Shown piece by piece: positions 6,601 to 14,350 of a stretch of 14,841 nucleotides of DNA (positions within the stretch are counted from its first letter, which is position 1; every line of letters begins with the position of its first letter). A program made the translations under genes and the position numbers. A model generated the notes under the pieces. That model saw only the letters and a program-made list of their open reading frames with translations, was not told where the DNA came from and ran no database searches. Location: the NCBI GenBank assembly GCA_031267635.1, contig JAIRYX010000351.1:1-14841 (forward strand), given 5' to 3'. Source of the stretch: Planctomycetaceae bacterium. GTDB lineage: Bacteria; Planctomycetota; Planctomycetia; Pirellulales; Thermoguttaceae.

Positions 6601-8017
6601 TCAATCTCTTTTAGAAAAACTAACGGCGTTACATCAGGAGCATCTTCTGGCTCATTGGGACTCGCTTGATTCGCCGCGGCGTATGCGTCTCGCGGAGCAG
6701 ATTCACGCGATTGATTTTGTGCAGCTTTCTCGGCTTTATCAGGAACGCGGCTGTTTGTTCGACGTCGCACCGCTCGCGGCAAAGGCGCAAGAGCCACCCG
6801 CGTTTCGCCTGGAACATGACGGCAATACGATTGGCAATACAGTTGGTAATGCAATTTCGCGTCAAGACGCAATTCAAGCTGGTCGGAAGGCGCTTTCCGA
6901 AGGGCAGGTTGCCGTGCTTGTCGTTGCGGGCGGACAGGGGACACGGTTGGGATTTGAACATCCGAAAGGAATGTTTCCGATTGCTCCCGTTTCCGGCGCG
7001 ACGCTGTTTCAGATCCATTTTGAAAAGGTTCTCGCGCGAAGTCGGCAGTATGGCAATCCGATTCCGTTTTGCGTGATGACCAGTCCTGCGACGCATGAGG
7101 AAACGGTCGATTATGTTGCGGAAAATCGGCGGTTTGGACTGGCGGAAGCGGATGTGATTACTTTTTGCCAAGGAACAATGCCCGCCGTTTCGCTCGCCGA
7201 CGGCAAGACGCTGCTTGCCGCACCCGATCAGATCGCGCTGAGTCCCGATGGTCATGGTGGAATGCTTGCCGCTCTGAAAAACAACGGCGTACTGAAAGAA
7301 CTGTCGGCGCGCGGAATTCGTCGGCTCTTTTATTTTCAAGTCGATAATCCTCTTGTGGATATTGCCAATGAAGAGTTTCTCGGATACCATATTCTCGCGG
7401 AATCGGAGCTGACCTCGCAGGTGATTCGTAAACAAAGTCCGCATGACCGCGTTGGCAACATTGTCAGCGTTGATGGGCGGCTGCATGTGATTGAATATAG
7501 CGATTTGCCGGACGCCGTCGCGGAACGCCGTAAGCCGGACGGTTCGCTTGAGATTTGGGCGGGAAGTATCGCGGTGCATGTGATGAATCTTGATTTTCTG
7601 GAACGTCAGGCGGACAACGCGGCGGCGTTACCGTTTCATGTTGCAAAAAAGAAGACGCCGTTTGTGACTCCGCAAGGCGATTTGATCAAACCGTCGGAGC
7701 CGAACGCAATTAAATTCGAGCGTTTTATTTTTGATTTGCTACCGTCGGCAAACAACGCGGCGGTTGTCGAGGTGGATTCAAAACGTCACTTTGCACCGCT
7801 GAAAAACGCGAGCGGTTCGCCAAGCGATTCGCCCGAAACCGTGCGGAAACAAGTATCGGATTATTACGCCGAATGGCTAATAAAATCGGGAGCGACAGTT
7901 GCCCCCGCCGCGAAAGTCGAAGTCAGCCCGCTTTTCGCCCTCTCCGCAGAAACATTCGCCGAAAAAGTTGCGAAAAATGGAATGACAGCAGTAACAGCAG
8001 ACGTCTGTTTCCGATAG
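6584..8017 (+). CDS. UDP-sugar pyrophosphorylase of the UDPGP / UAP1 type (probable UDP-N-acetylglucosamine or UDP-glucose pyrophosphorylase)
   Basis: This 477-residue cytosolic enzyme should catalyse UTP + sugar 1-phosphate = UDP-sugar + diphosphate, supplying activated sugar for cell-surface or storage polymers. The nucleotide-binding loop VAGGQGTRLGFEHPKGMFPI (residues 114-133) carries the family LxxGGxGTRLG signature and the following PKG lysine. Other hallmarks are MTSPAT (166-171), SPDGHGG (220-226), QVDNPL (252-257) where the metal-binding Asp lies, KQSPHDRVGNI (283-293), EYSDLP (304-309) and KFERFIFD (377-384). Length matches the eukaryote-type UAP1/QRI1 family, unlike the shorter bacterial GlmU and GalU. 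Substrate choice (GlcNAc-1-P, Glc-1-P or Gal-1-P) cannot be read from sequence by eye. The upstream bases (AAATAAGTTTCC) lack a clear Shine-Dalgarno. Residues 80-91 are a threefold GNTI/GNTV/GNAI repeat from a 12-nt in-frame tandem repeat. The gene converges on its downstream neighbour and stands alone. Confidence 0.9.
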   Translation: MTDNIYQSLLEKLTALHQEHLLAHWDSLDSPRRMRLAEQIHAIDFVQLSRLYQERGCLFDVAPLAAKAQEPPAFRLEHDGNTIGNTVGNAISRQDAIQAGRKALSEGQVAVLVVAGGQGTRLGFEHPKGMFPIAPVSGATLFQIHFEKVLARSRQYGNPIPFCVMTSPATHEETVDYVAENRRFGLAEADVITFCQGTMPAVSLADGKTLLAAPDQIALSPDGHGGMLAALKNNGVLKELSARGIRRLFYFQVDNPLVDIANEEFLGYHILAESELTSQVIRKQSPHDRVGNIVSVDGRLHVIEYSDLPDAVAERRKPDGSLEIWAGSIAVHVMNLDFLERQADNAAALPFHVAKKKTPFVTPQGDLIKPSEPNAIKFERFIFDLLPSANNAAVVEVDSKRHFAPLKNASGSPSDSPETVRKQVSDYYAEWLIKSGATVAPAAKVEVSPLFALSAETFAEKVAKNGMTAVTADVCFR

Positions 8018-8061
8018 AACGGCAGATTTCATGTTTCACCAAATTAACCGCGGTACTTCGT

Positions 8062-9963
8062 TTACCGTCCCGGATTTTTCATTGCCTGACGGCGTAGCGA
8101 AACAAGACGCTCTAATAAATCCGCTAAGCTGGATTGTTGTTTGTGCGGCGAAGGTTGTACAACGATTTGCGAATTATCCGACGCTTCATTTTCCGCTTGC
8201 AAAACAATCGGCGTAGTAAACGGTACATAGGGATCGTTTTGCGGCGTTGGATTTTGCGTTGCGGGATTTTGTATCGGACGCGATGTTGTATATAATGTCG
8301 TGGATTCTGTCAAGGGTTGAACAAACGTCGCTTGTTCTATCGGCAGGTTTGGCGAGCCGTTCGATGAATCAGGCGAAACCGGATGGCGTGATAGTTCTCT
8401 ATCAATCAATCGAACTGCATCGTCAAATTGACTTTGAGCGAATAAATCTTCCACATGATACGTCACGTCAAGAATTTCCGCTTCAGCAACATTCACTCCC
8501 GGCGGGACGATTTTCGCCGCCGCGTCGTATTGTTCAAACGCTTTCTGGAGATTCCGCGCGGCAAAAAATTCATTTGCTGTTTTCCGCAAAATCACATAAT
8601 TCAAATAACGCAGATTCGGTTGATTCGGCAAACGGTCTTCCGCCAATCGAAACAGCTTCGCAACGGTCGCGTAATCGCGTTGTTCGGCGGTCGTTTTAAT
8701 CCAATGATAATAGGTATGAACCTGATTCGAGCGGAATAATTCGTAATTCGGATCAATCAGCCGTCCTTCGTCAAGCAGTTGAGCCGCGTCAATATAACGT
8801 CCTTGTACCGCACATGCGATTGCCCAGTTGTTGAGCGTCGCTAATAAATTTTTCCAAGCGTTTTCGTTTTGCGGATCAAGTTGTAACGCTTTCAAATTCG
8901 CAATAATCGCCGAATTAAATTTTTCAGCAGTTAATTCGTCAACGCCTTTGTTATAATAAATTGTCGCAATCAATTGCACGTCGGAAACCTCGCGTGGCTT
9001 TTGCGGCACGACATTTGCAACATTAACGCGGTTCGCGGAAAATGTTGGTGCGCGTTCCGCATCGGACGACGCAAAAGACGTTGGCAAGAACGATTGTTGT
9101 AACGTCGTTTGCGACGTCTGTTGCGACTTATTATTTGTCGGCGTTATCACCGCTTGTTGCGAGCGAAGACGCGCTTGCGGTGATAAATTAAACCATTCGA
9201 CGCATGTCGTTTCGAGATCAATCGTTTGTTGTCCGACACGAATGCGGCTTAATGCGTGTCCTTGCATTTCAACGCCGCACACGTCAAGTCCCGCTTGCCG
9301 AGCCATTGCGTGAAACAGGACAGTCGCGCTGACGCAATTGAAATCTCCTGACTCCAGCGATTGCACCAAATCGGTACACGCCATATCGTATTTGCCGATC
9401 AATAATAGTTTATGTAGTCCTTCAAAAACGATTTTCGCCCACTGTTCGCGCGGAACGGTTTTTAATTTTGGACGTAACGATTCCGCCGCCGCACGAACTT
9501 TGGAAGAATAATAATTGACTTTTTGCGAGTCAGTCAAACCCTCGGCAACCAGTGCAGATGAAACAATATCCCAATTTTGCCATTTTCCATCGCTTGCGTC
9601 TTCAAGTACGGAACGTTCCAACGAATTAGGAACGGTAATTGAAAATTGGTAATACCGCGGATGTTCCGACGTATTAGCACGACACGGTAGCGCGAGAATA
9701 TAGGCGTCCTCTTGCTTGTTTGGAACTGCCGTATTTTTGTTAGAAACGATTCCTAAAAAACGTACCAGATGATCGTCAAAACGCGAAACTCGTTGATTTT
9801 GCGGCAAATCTTGCGCAACAATGTTCGTTTGTCTCCAGATGATTTGCAAAACTATTGTTGCGGCAAGCAGCGTAAAAAAGCCGTAGCGTAATCGCGTTCG
9901 TCCTAGGATTGGTTCAACGAGGCAATCCTTCGCCTGATTGTTTGTCACGAGAGTAATTCTCAT
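8062..9963 (-). CDS. Membrane-anchored transglutaminase-like protein with TPR repeats
   Basis: The product has 633 residues. A single hydrophobic segment at about 28-43 (GFFTLLAATIVLQIIW), preceded by Arg/Lys residues, should anchor it with the bulk outside the cytoplasm. Residues about 145-260 resemble a transglutaminase-like or SirB1-like papain-fold domain: GDFNCVSATVLF with candidate Cys210, GHALSRI with His236, and TIDLETT with Asp249, in the Cys-His-Asp order of that fold. After a Gln/Thr/Ser-rich linker (270-325), residues about 330-520 form helical repeats of TPR type, e.g. YYNKGVDELTAEKFNSAI, LQLDPQNENAWKNLL and QGRYIDAAQLLDEG. The C-terminus (530-633) is Pro/Gln/Asn-rich and probably disordered. 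The usual reading is a peptidase or amidase-like fold with a protein-interaction scaffold; a true substrate is unknown and the fold may be catalytically idle. The ATG at 9963 has AGGGA four bases upstream, slightly close. It ends 44 bp from the convergent UDP-sugar pyrophosphorylase gene with no clear terminator between. Confidence 0.75.
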   Translation of the reverse strand: MRITLVTNNQAKDCLVEPILGRTRLRYGFFTLLAATIVLQIIWRQTNIVAQDLPQNQRVSRFDDHLVRFLGIVSNKNTAVPNKQEDAYILALPCRANTSEHPRYYQFSITVPNSLERSVLEDASDGKWQNWDIVSSALVAEGLTDSQKVNYYSSKVRAAAESLRPKLKTVPREQWAKIVFEGLHKLLLIGKYDMACTDLVQSLESGDFNCVSATVLFHAMARQAGLDVCGVEMQGHALSRIRVGQQTIDLETTCVEWFNLSPQARLRSQQAVITPTNNKSQQTSQTTLQQSFLPTSFASSDAERAPTFSANRVNVANVVPQKPREVSDVQLIATIYYNKGVDELTAEKFNSAIIANLKALQLDPQNENAWKNLLATLNNWAIACAVQGRYIDAAQLLDEGRLIDPNYELFRSNQVHTYYHWIKTTAEQRDYATVAKLFRLAEDRLPNQPNLRYLNYVILRKTANEFFAARNLQKAFEQYDAAAKIVPPGVNVAEAEILDVTYHVEDLFAQSQFDDAVRLIDRELSRHPVSPDSSNGSPNLPIEQATFVQPLTESTTLYTTSRPIQNPATQNPTPQNDPYVPFTTPIVLQAENEASDNSQIVVQPSPHKQQSSLADLLERLVSLRRQAMKNPGR

Positions 9964-10301
9964 AATTTCCCTGACTAGTACGTTTGGGAGCTGTTTTGAA
10001 CTTGCTAAAGCATTTTCCGTTGGCTGCTATCCAACAGAATCAGCGAATTTTGCGTCAATTTCACAAACACTCTCAAAACCGCCGAAAAACGCCACTATCT
10101 CTGGGGACGAAATTCCGACAAAATTGTTTCAAATAATTTAAGCGTCACAAAGCAATGTATGATAATTAAGAATAGATTGTTTTTTCAAAAAAGGGTAGCG
10201 ACTTTATCTTTTTTTGACTAATACGCTCGTTTTTGTAAAAAACATATTCCAGTTATTTTGAATAGATAAAATATTCTGATTTATGTTTTGGGTTTTGGAA
10301 A
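9964..10301. other. AT-rich spacer, no gene seen
   Basis: Bases 9964 to about 10140 are the upstream leader of the minus-strand TPR gene. On the minus strand TTGACG occurs near 10050-10060, but no convincing -10 follows at the right spacing. Bases 10141-10301 are strongly AT-rich with T-runs and no open frame of substance on either strand. Confidence 0.5.
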
Positions 10302-10442
10302 TCATTGAGCACCCAAATGAGTTGGTTGACGATAAATTTTTCCTAAAAACGGCTTGATGCTTTCATGCACTCTGTGGTAGTTTTGGGATATATCTTCCTC
10401 GTACTTGGAAATTCGATTTTTAAAACAGTCGGCTTTAGCATT
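10302..10442 (-). pseudogene. Truncated 3' end of an unrecognised gene, cut by a dispersed repeat
   Basis: A minus-strand frame ends in TGA (10302-10304) and reads back through about 46 codons: AKADCFKNRISKYEED, then ISQNYHRVHESIKPF, then LGKIYRQPTHLGAQ. The composition is balanced, amphipathic and protein-like, with no low-complexity bias. The frame hits a stop immediately upstream, at the point where the dispersed CAGCCCTTATTTATC repeat begins (10444). The simplest reading is a gene end left after repeat insertion or recombination. I do not recognise the family, and a chance frame is possible. Confidence 0.35.
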
Positions 10443-10443
10443 T

Positions 10444-10650
10444 CAGCCCTTATTTATCAACTCATGTTACGCATGAGCTATCGTAACTATGCAGCTGCTC
10501 TAAACTATTCAGCCGTTCCAACCCAATAAATCCGCACTGGGCGTCTGAATAATTATCCGAAAGATTTTACTATTGCAGCCCTTATTTATCCAGTTTCCCT
10601 TAGTAGCCGACATAGCCCCCCAAACGCGCCCTTATGTTCTTATTTTTTAG
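10444..10650. repeat. Dispersed repeat cluster upstream of the arabinofuranosidase gene
   Basis: A short arm fragment (CAGCCCTTATTTATCAA, from 10444) is followed by TCATGTTACGCATGAGC with a small dyad, then TAAACTATTCAGCCGTTCC, AATAAATCCGCACTGGGCG and TCTGAATAATTATCCG. From 10555 a longer plus-oriented arm copy runs to 10650, with CCGAAAGATTTTACTATTGC, CCCTTATTTATCCAGTTTCC, CTTAGTAGCC and CGCGCCCTTATGTTCTTAT. This copy lacks the CACAAAGG end seen at 563-676, so it is truncated. Confidence 0.7.
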
Positions 10651-10759
10651 AGGATGGGTTGTTATCAAAATTAAACGAAAAATCGCCAAAAATCAAAAAG
10701 CGAGTTCCCAAAGCTCTATTGTTTCTTTCGCCATTTGTTCAGATTTTTACTGGAGTATG

Positions 10760-10787
10760 TTGTATTAAATTTCGGGATTTAATACAA
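10760..10787. other. Perfect 11-bp AT-rich dyad with six-base loop
   Basis: TTGTATTAAAT (10760-10770) and ATTTAATACAA (10777-10787) are exact reverse complements around TTCGGG. The site lies about 130 bp upstream of the possible -10 of the arabinofuranosidase gene. It could be an operator for a dimeric regulator or an RNA hairpin. It directly abuts the left arm of the next inverted repeat. Confidence 0.6.
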
Positions 10788-10879
10788 TGGGAAACTTCTA
10801 AAAACATCCCCAAAATATTCGTAAACCCTTATTTTTCAACGGTCACATTTGTTGAAAATGATGTTTTTAGAAGTTCCCA
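10788..10879. repeat. Inverted repeat with about 20-bp arms
   Basis: TGGGAAACTTCTAAAAACAT at 10788-10807, continuing to C at 10808, is matched by GATGTTTTTAGAAGTTCCCA at 10860-10879 in reverse complement with one single-base gap. The interior is about 50 bp and AT-rich. A related fragment, TTTTTGGAAGTTCCCTATTG, occurs near 13585-13605 beyond the gene, so these arms may be ends of a small mobile unit. Confidence 0.65.
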
Positions 10880-10915
10880 ATGGTAAAAGATGTCATGAGG
10901 GAGTAACAAAACCGG

Positions 10916-10921
10916 TATAAT
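10916..10921 (+). promoter_or_regulatory. Possible -10 box TATAAT ahead of the arabinofuranosidase gene
   Basis: An exact TATAAT hexamer lies 76 bases before the preferred ATG at 10998. At the usual 17-bp distance the upstream hexamer is TCATGA, a poor -35. It is offered as a candidate only; it would give a leader of roughly 70 bases. Confidence 0.3.
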
Positions 10922-10997
10922 GCACAAAGCGTCTTACCTAGTGATGAGACGTTGGCGATTTACTTTTAACTTAATACAATTAACAATTGGAATTACA

Positions 10998-13502
10998 ATG
11001 AAAACTTTTTTAATGACAGCGTTGCTGAGTATTTTATCTGTTACATTTTGTTTCAGTGAAGAACCGAAGCATCTGAAATTTCACGCCGTACCGTTTACGG
11101 CGGTTAAATTCGACGACCAATTTTGGTCGCCGCGATTGAAAACGAATCGGGAAATTTCCATTCCGCACAATTATAAATGGTGCGAAGAGACCGGACGTTT
11201 CACGAATTTCGCCAAAGCCGCCAAACTCATGGACGGCGATTTTGAAGGAATCTATTTCAACGATTCCGATGTTTACAAACTTCTCGAAGGAACCGCGTAT
11301 TCTCTCGCCGACCATCCCGATCCGGCTCTGGAAAAACGGGCGGACGAAATGATTGCGTGGATTGCCGCCGCCCAACAACCAAACGGTTATCTCAATTCCT
11401 ATTTTTCGTTGCGTGAACAAGATAAAAAGTGGACGCAAATCGGTAAACATGAATTGTATTGCGCCGGTCATCTCATCGAAGCCGCTGTCGCCTACAAACA
11501 AGCAACCGGTAAAGAGACACTGTTACAGGTTGCGGAAAAATTCGCCGATCACATTAGCGATGTTTTTTGTAATCAGAAATCGTCGAAATTTGAAGCGCCG
11601 GGTCACGAAGAGATTGAACTGGCTTTAATAAAACTCTATCAACTGACCGGTAAAGAAAAATATTTAACGTTATCGAAACATTTTATTGATGTTCGCGGCG
11701 ATCAATCGAAGCGCAACGATAAAATATCCGGCGCTTATCAACAGGATCATTTGCCGATTCGGGAACAGTCGGAGATTGTCGGTCATGCGGTACGTGCGGT
11801 TTATCTTTACGCCGGAGTTGCCGACAACGCCGCCTATTCCGGCGATCAAGGATTGATTGATGCGATGGATCGTCTCTGGAATGATGTTGTGGACAAAAAA
11901 ATGTACATTACCGGCGGTATCGGAGCAAGGCATGAAGGCGAAGCATTCGGTAACGCTTATGAGTTGCCCAATAAAACAGCGTATTGCGAAACGTGCGCCG
12001 CAATCGGTTTGGTATTTTGGGCGCACCGCATGAATCTGTTACACGGCGACGCGAAGTATGCCGACGTTATGGAACGGGCTATGTACAACGGCGTGTTATC
12101 CGGCATTGGTAGGGACGGCAAAAGTTTCTTTTACGTTAATCCGCTCGAAAGTATCGGTGATCATCATCGGCAACCGTTCTTTGATTGCGCCTGCTGTCCC
12201 ACCAATGTTGTACGTTTTCTGCCGTCGCTACCGGGTTATCAATACGCGACGGATAACGATGGAATTGTTGTCAACCAATTTATACAGGGATCTGCAACAA
12301 TTAAATTACCCAATGCGGATATTTCTATTGCGACCAATACCGGAGGTTGGCTTGGGTATCCCTGGACCGGAACAATTAAATTTTCCATCAATGTAAAACG
12401 TCATAATCCTGATGATAAAAATTTGATTAAGATTAAATTACGTGTTCCTGAATGGTGTCATTATCCTGATGAAACCCCCGATATTGAATTAAAGTATTTC
12501 GATGGTTCCGACAAAGGCGTTGATATGCCTTACCGTATCGAAAAAGGTTACGCCGTAACATCTATCCGAACAGAACCGGAATTTGAGTTTGAGTACAAAA
12601 TTCCATTTACTTACCGCCGAATGGTTGCCAATCCGAACGTCGAAGCAGATCGGGGACGTATCGCTTTACAGAGAGGTCCCATTGTTTATTGTTTCGAGGA
12701 AGCGGACAATCCCGATTTGAATGATCGAGTGATGTTAAAGAAAGATATGCAGTGGCATGATGATATTCATGGAAGTATTGGCGGTGATCGTTCGTCGGAA
12801 TTGAAAACAATGATAGAGTCGATTCAGATTAAAACAAATACCGGTAAAGATTTGATCGCAATTCCTTACTTTGCATGGGATTCACGTAACAAGCCGGGAA
12901 AGATGATGGTTTGGATTCGTCAGGACGGTTTGCCAAAAAATCTTGATCCGAATGACTCGTTCTGGAAAACACCGAAAGGCAAACCGATTTTGTATCAACC
13001 GTTGCCGGATGATAAAATGCCGTACTACAACAGTCCACACCGTAAAGCGCCGAAAAACAGTTTGTTGCGTGATGACGTTGTTGAACCGGAAATATCCGTG
13101 TCATTTTGTTATCCAAACGATTCGGCTGACGCGGTGATTGACGGGATCGAGCCGAAAAATTCTATTGATCATTCGATTCCGCGTATGACATTCTGGAATC
13201 ATAAAGGGACGGCGGAATGGATTGAAGTTGATTTTGGTGCAACGAAAAAGATTTCACAAAATTCCGTGTATTGGTTCGACGACACGGGTAGAGGCGGTTG
13301 TCGTGTCCCGAAATCGTGGACGCTTTCGTATCGGGACGGCGACCAGTGGAAACCGGTTCACACAACCGAAACATTCGGTATCGAAAAAGACAAATATAAT
13401 ACGGTCAAATTCGATACGGTGGAAACACGCGGTTTGCGGCTGGAGATTCAGTTACAGAATGAAATGAGCGGCGGCGTGCTCGAATGGAAATACATACCGT
13501 AA
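10998..13502 (+). CDS. Secreted GH127 (DUF1680) glycoside hydrolase, probable beta-L-arabinofuranosidase, with C-terminal discoidin-like domain
   Basis: The start at 10998 is preferred over an in-frame ATG at 10920 because it begins a signal peptide (MKTFLMTALLSILSVTFCFS, then EEPK); the earlier ATG overlaps a TATAAT. The product has 834 residues. An alpha/alpha-barrel catalytic region (about 30-410) carries GGIGARHEGEAFG (acid/base candidate Glu315), AYCETCAAIG (Glu331, Cys333) and FDCACCPTNVVRF (Cys399, Cys400). These match the zinc-bound Glu-Cys-Cys-Cys cluster of GH127, in which the first Cys of the CC pair is the nucleophile. The 16-residue gap between the acid/base and zinc Glu equals that of HypBA1. 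A beta-sandwich region follows (to about 600). Residues about 697-834 form an F5/8 type C (discoidin/CBM32-like) domain with TAEWIEVDFG and CRVPKSWTLSYRDGDQWKP. Expected action is release of terminal beta-L-arabinofuranose from plant or glycoprotein glycans, outside the cytoplasm. No other carbohydrate gene adjoins it. A weak GGA lies 8-10 bases before the ATG. Confidence 0.9.
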   Translation: MKTFLMTALLSILSVTFCFSEEPKHLKFHAVPFTAVKFDDQFWSPRLKTNREISIPHNYKWCEETGRFTNFAKAAKLMDGDFEGIYFNDSDVYKLLEGTAYSLADHPDPALEKRADEMIAWIAAAQQPNGYLNSYFSLREQDKKWTQIGKHELYCAGHLIEAAVAYKQATGKETLLQVAEKFADHISDVFCNQKSSKFEAPGHEEIELALIKLYQLTGKEKYLTLSKHFIDVRGDQSKRNDKISGAYQQDHLPIREQSEIVGHAVRAVYLYAGVADNAAYSGDQGLIDAMDRLWNDVVDKKMYITGGIGARHEGEAFGNAYELPNKTAYCETCAAIGLVFWAHRMNLLHGDAKYADVMERAMYNGVLSGIGRDGKSFFYVNPLESIGDHHRQPFFDCACCPTNVVRFLPSLPGYQYATDNDGIVVNQFIQGSATIKLPNADISIATNTGGWLGYPWTGTIKFSINVKRHNPDDKNLIKIKLRVPEWCHYPDETPDIELKYFDGSDKGVDMPYRIEKGYAVTSIRTEPEFEFEYKIPFTYRRMVANPNVEADRGRIALQRGPIVYCFEEADNPDLNDRVMLKKDMQWHDDIHGSIGGDRSSELKTMIESIQIKTNTGKDLIAIPYFAWDSRNKPGKMMVWIRQDGLPKNLDPNDSFWKTPKGKPILYQPLPDDKMPYYNSPHRKAPKNSLLRDDVVEPEISVSFCYPNDSADAVIDGIEPKNSIDHSIPRMTFWNHKGTAEWIEVDFGATKKISQNSVYWFDDTGRGGCRVPKSWTLSYRDGDQWKPVHTTETFGIEKDKYNTVKFDTVETRGLRLEIQLQNEMSGGVLEWKYIP

Positions 13503-13541
13503 GTACCAATAAACATCCTCTCGCGCAAACCTCATTACCTT

Positions 13542-13559
13542 ATTGGTCATATGACCAAT
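13542..13559. other. Perfect 18-bp palindrome ATTGGTCATATGACCAAT
   Basis: The palindrome begins 40 bases after the stop of the arabinofuranosidase gene. An alternative pairing joins CCAATAA (13506-13512) with TTATTGG (13540-13546). A loopless palindrome followed by no T-run is more like a protein-binding site than an intrinsic terminator. Confidence 0.55.
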
Positions 13560-13584
13560 TGCTGCTTATTTCACATTTGGGAGA

Positions 13585-13694
13585 GTTTTTTGGAAGTTCC
13601 CTATTGCAATTACCCGCACGGCTTTACCATTGACTGTAATTACCAAAGTTGCCCGATACGGATTTATCTGGTTGGGGCGACTGAATAGTTACAG
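13585..13694. repeat. Dispersed module leading into the 168-bp array
   Basis: It contains TTTTTGGAAGTTCCC (13586 on), GCACGGCTTTACCATT (similar to GAACGGCTTTATCATT at 5770), GATACGGATTTATCTGG and GGGGCGACTGAATAGTTACAG (13674-13694). The last element ends at the first base pair of the 168-bp array, so the two repeat types abut exactly. Confidence 0.65.
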
Positions 13695-14340
13695 TCTGCG
13701 GAAGGGAAAAAACCGGTTTCTAAAAGGGACATGAGGGACAAAAAGGACTTTTAGGACAATGGCGGACGTTCTTTGACAATTACCGATTATCCTTTTTGTC
13801 TCCAAAGTCCCTTGTGTCCCTTGCTCAACCAGAAAAAACTCCCGTTGTACGTCAGTCGAAAGTCTGCGGAAGAGAGAAAATCGGTTTCTAAAAGGGACAT
13901 GAGGGACAAAAAGGACTTTTTGGACAATGGCGGACGTTCTTTGACAATTACCGATTGTCCCTTTTATCTCCAAAGTCCCTTGTGTCCCTTGCTCAACCAG
14001 AAAAAACTCCCGTTGTACGTCAGTCGAAAGTCTGCGGAAGACGGAAAGTCGGTTTCTAAAAGGGACATGAGGGACAAAAAGGACTTTTAGGACAATGGCG
14101 AACGTTCTTTGACAATTACCGATTGTCCCTTTTGTCTCCAAAGTCCCTTGTGTCCCTTGCTCAACCAGAAAAAACTCCCGTTGTACGTCAGTCGAAAGTC
14201 GGCGAAAGACGGAAAGTCGGTTTCTAAAAGGGACATGAGGGACAAAAAGGACTTTTTGGACAATGGCGGACGTTCTTTGACAATTACCGATTGTCCCTTT
14301 TGTCTCCAAAGTCCCTTGTGTCCCTTGCTCAACCAGAAAA
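13693..14340. repeat. 168-bp tandem repeat array, almost four copies, each with inverted 9-nt GGGAC arms
   Basis: Units start at 13693, 13861, 14029 and 14197 with AGTCTGCGGAAG or a close variant; the period is exactly 168 bp, and the fourth copy stops near 14340. Each unit holds four 9-nt steps (AGGGACATG, AGGGACAAA, AAGGACTTT, TAGGACAAT or a close variant), a loop with CGGACGTTCTTTGACAATT, and four 9-nt steps of the opposite sense (GTCCCTTTT, GTCTCCAAA, GTCCCTTGT, GTCCCTTGC). It ends with CAACCAG, an A-run and CTCCCGTTGTACGTCAGTCG. Copies differ by a few scattered substitutions, so expansion is recent. There are no spacers, so it is not CRISPR. Confidence 0.95.
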
Positions 14341-14350
14341 TCCCCCGATC

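Noticed and set aside
6629..7579. Long minus-strand frame of 316 codons opposite the UDP-sugar pyrophosphorylase
   Set aside because: It is an antisense shadow: Arg/His/Asn-rich, no family features, and the plus-strand gene is secure.
8018..8061. Bidirectional terminator in the 44-bp gap between convergent genes
   Set aside because: I looked for a GC stem followed by a T-run on either strand and found only CCGCGG without a suitable stem-loop.
10659..10886. Plus-strand frame of 75 codons upstream of the arabinofuranosidase
   Set aside because: It runs through the perfect dyad and both arms of the inverted repeat and has no protein-like pattern.
13689..14309. Open minus-strand frame of 206 codons through the 168-bp array, with a repeated protein pattern
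   Set aside because: It is open only because the period is a multiple of three. Opposite-strand frames are equally open, there is no ribosome site or signal, and the residues mirror the DNA repeat.
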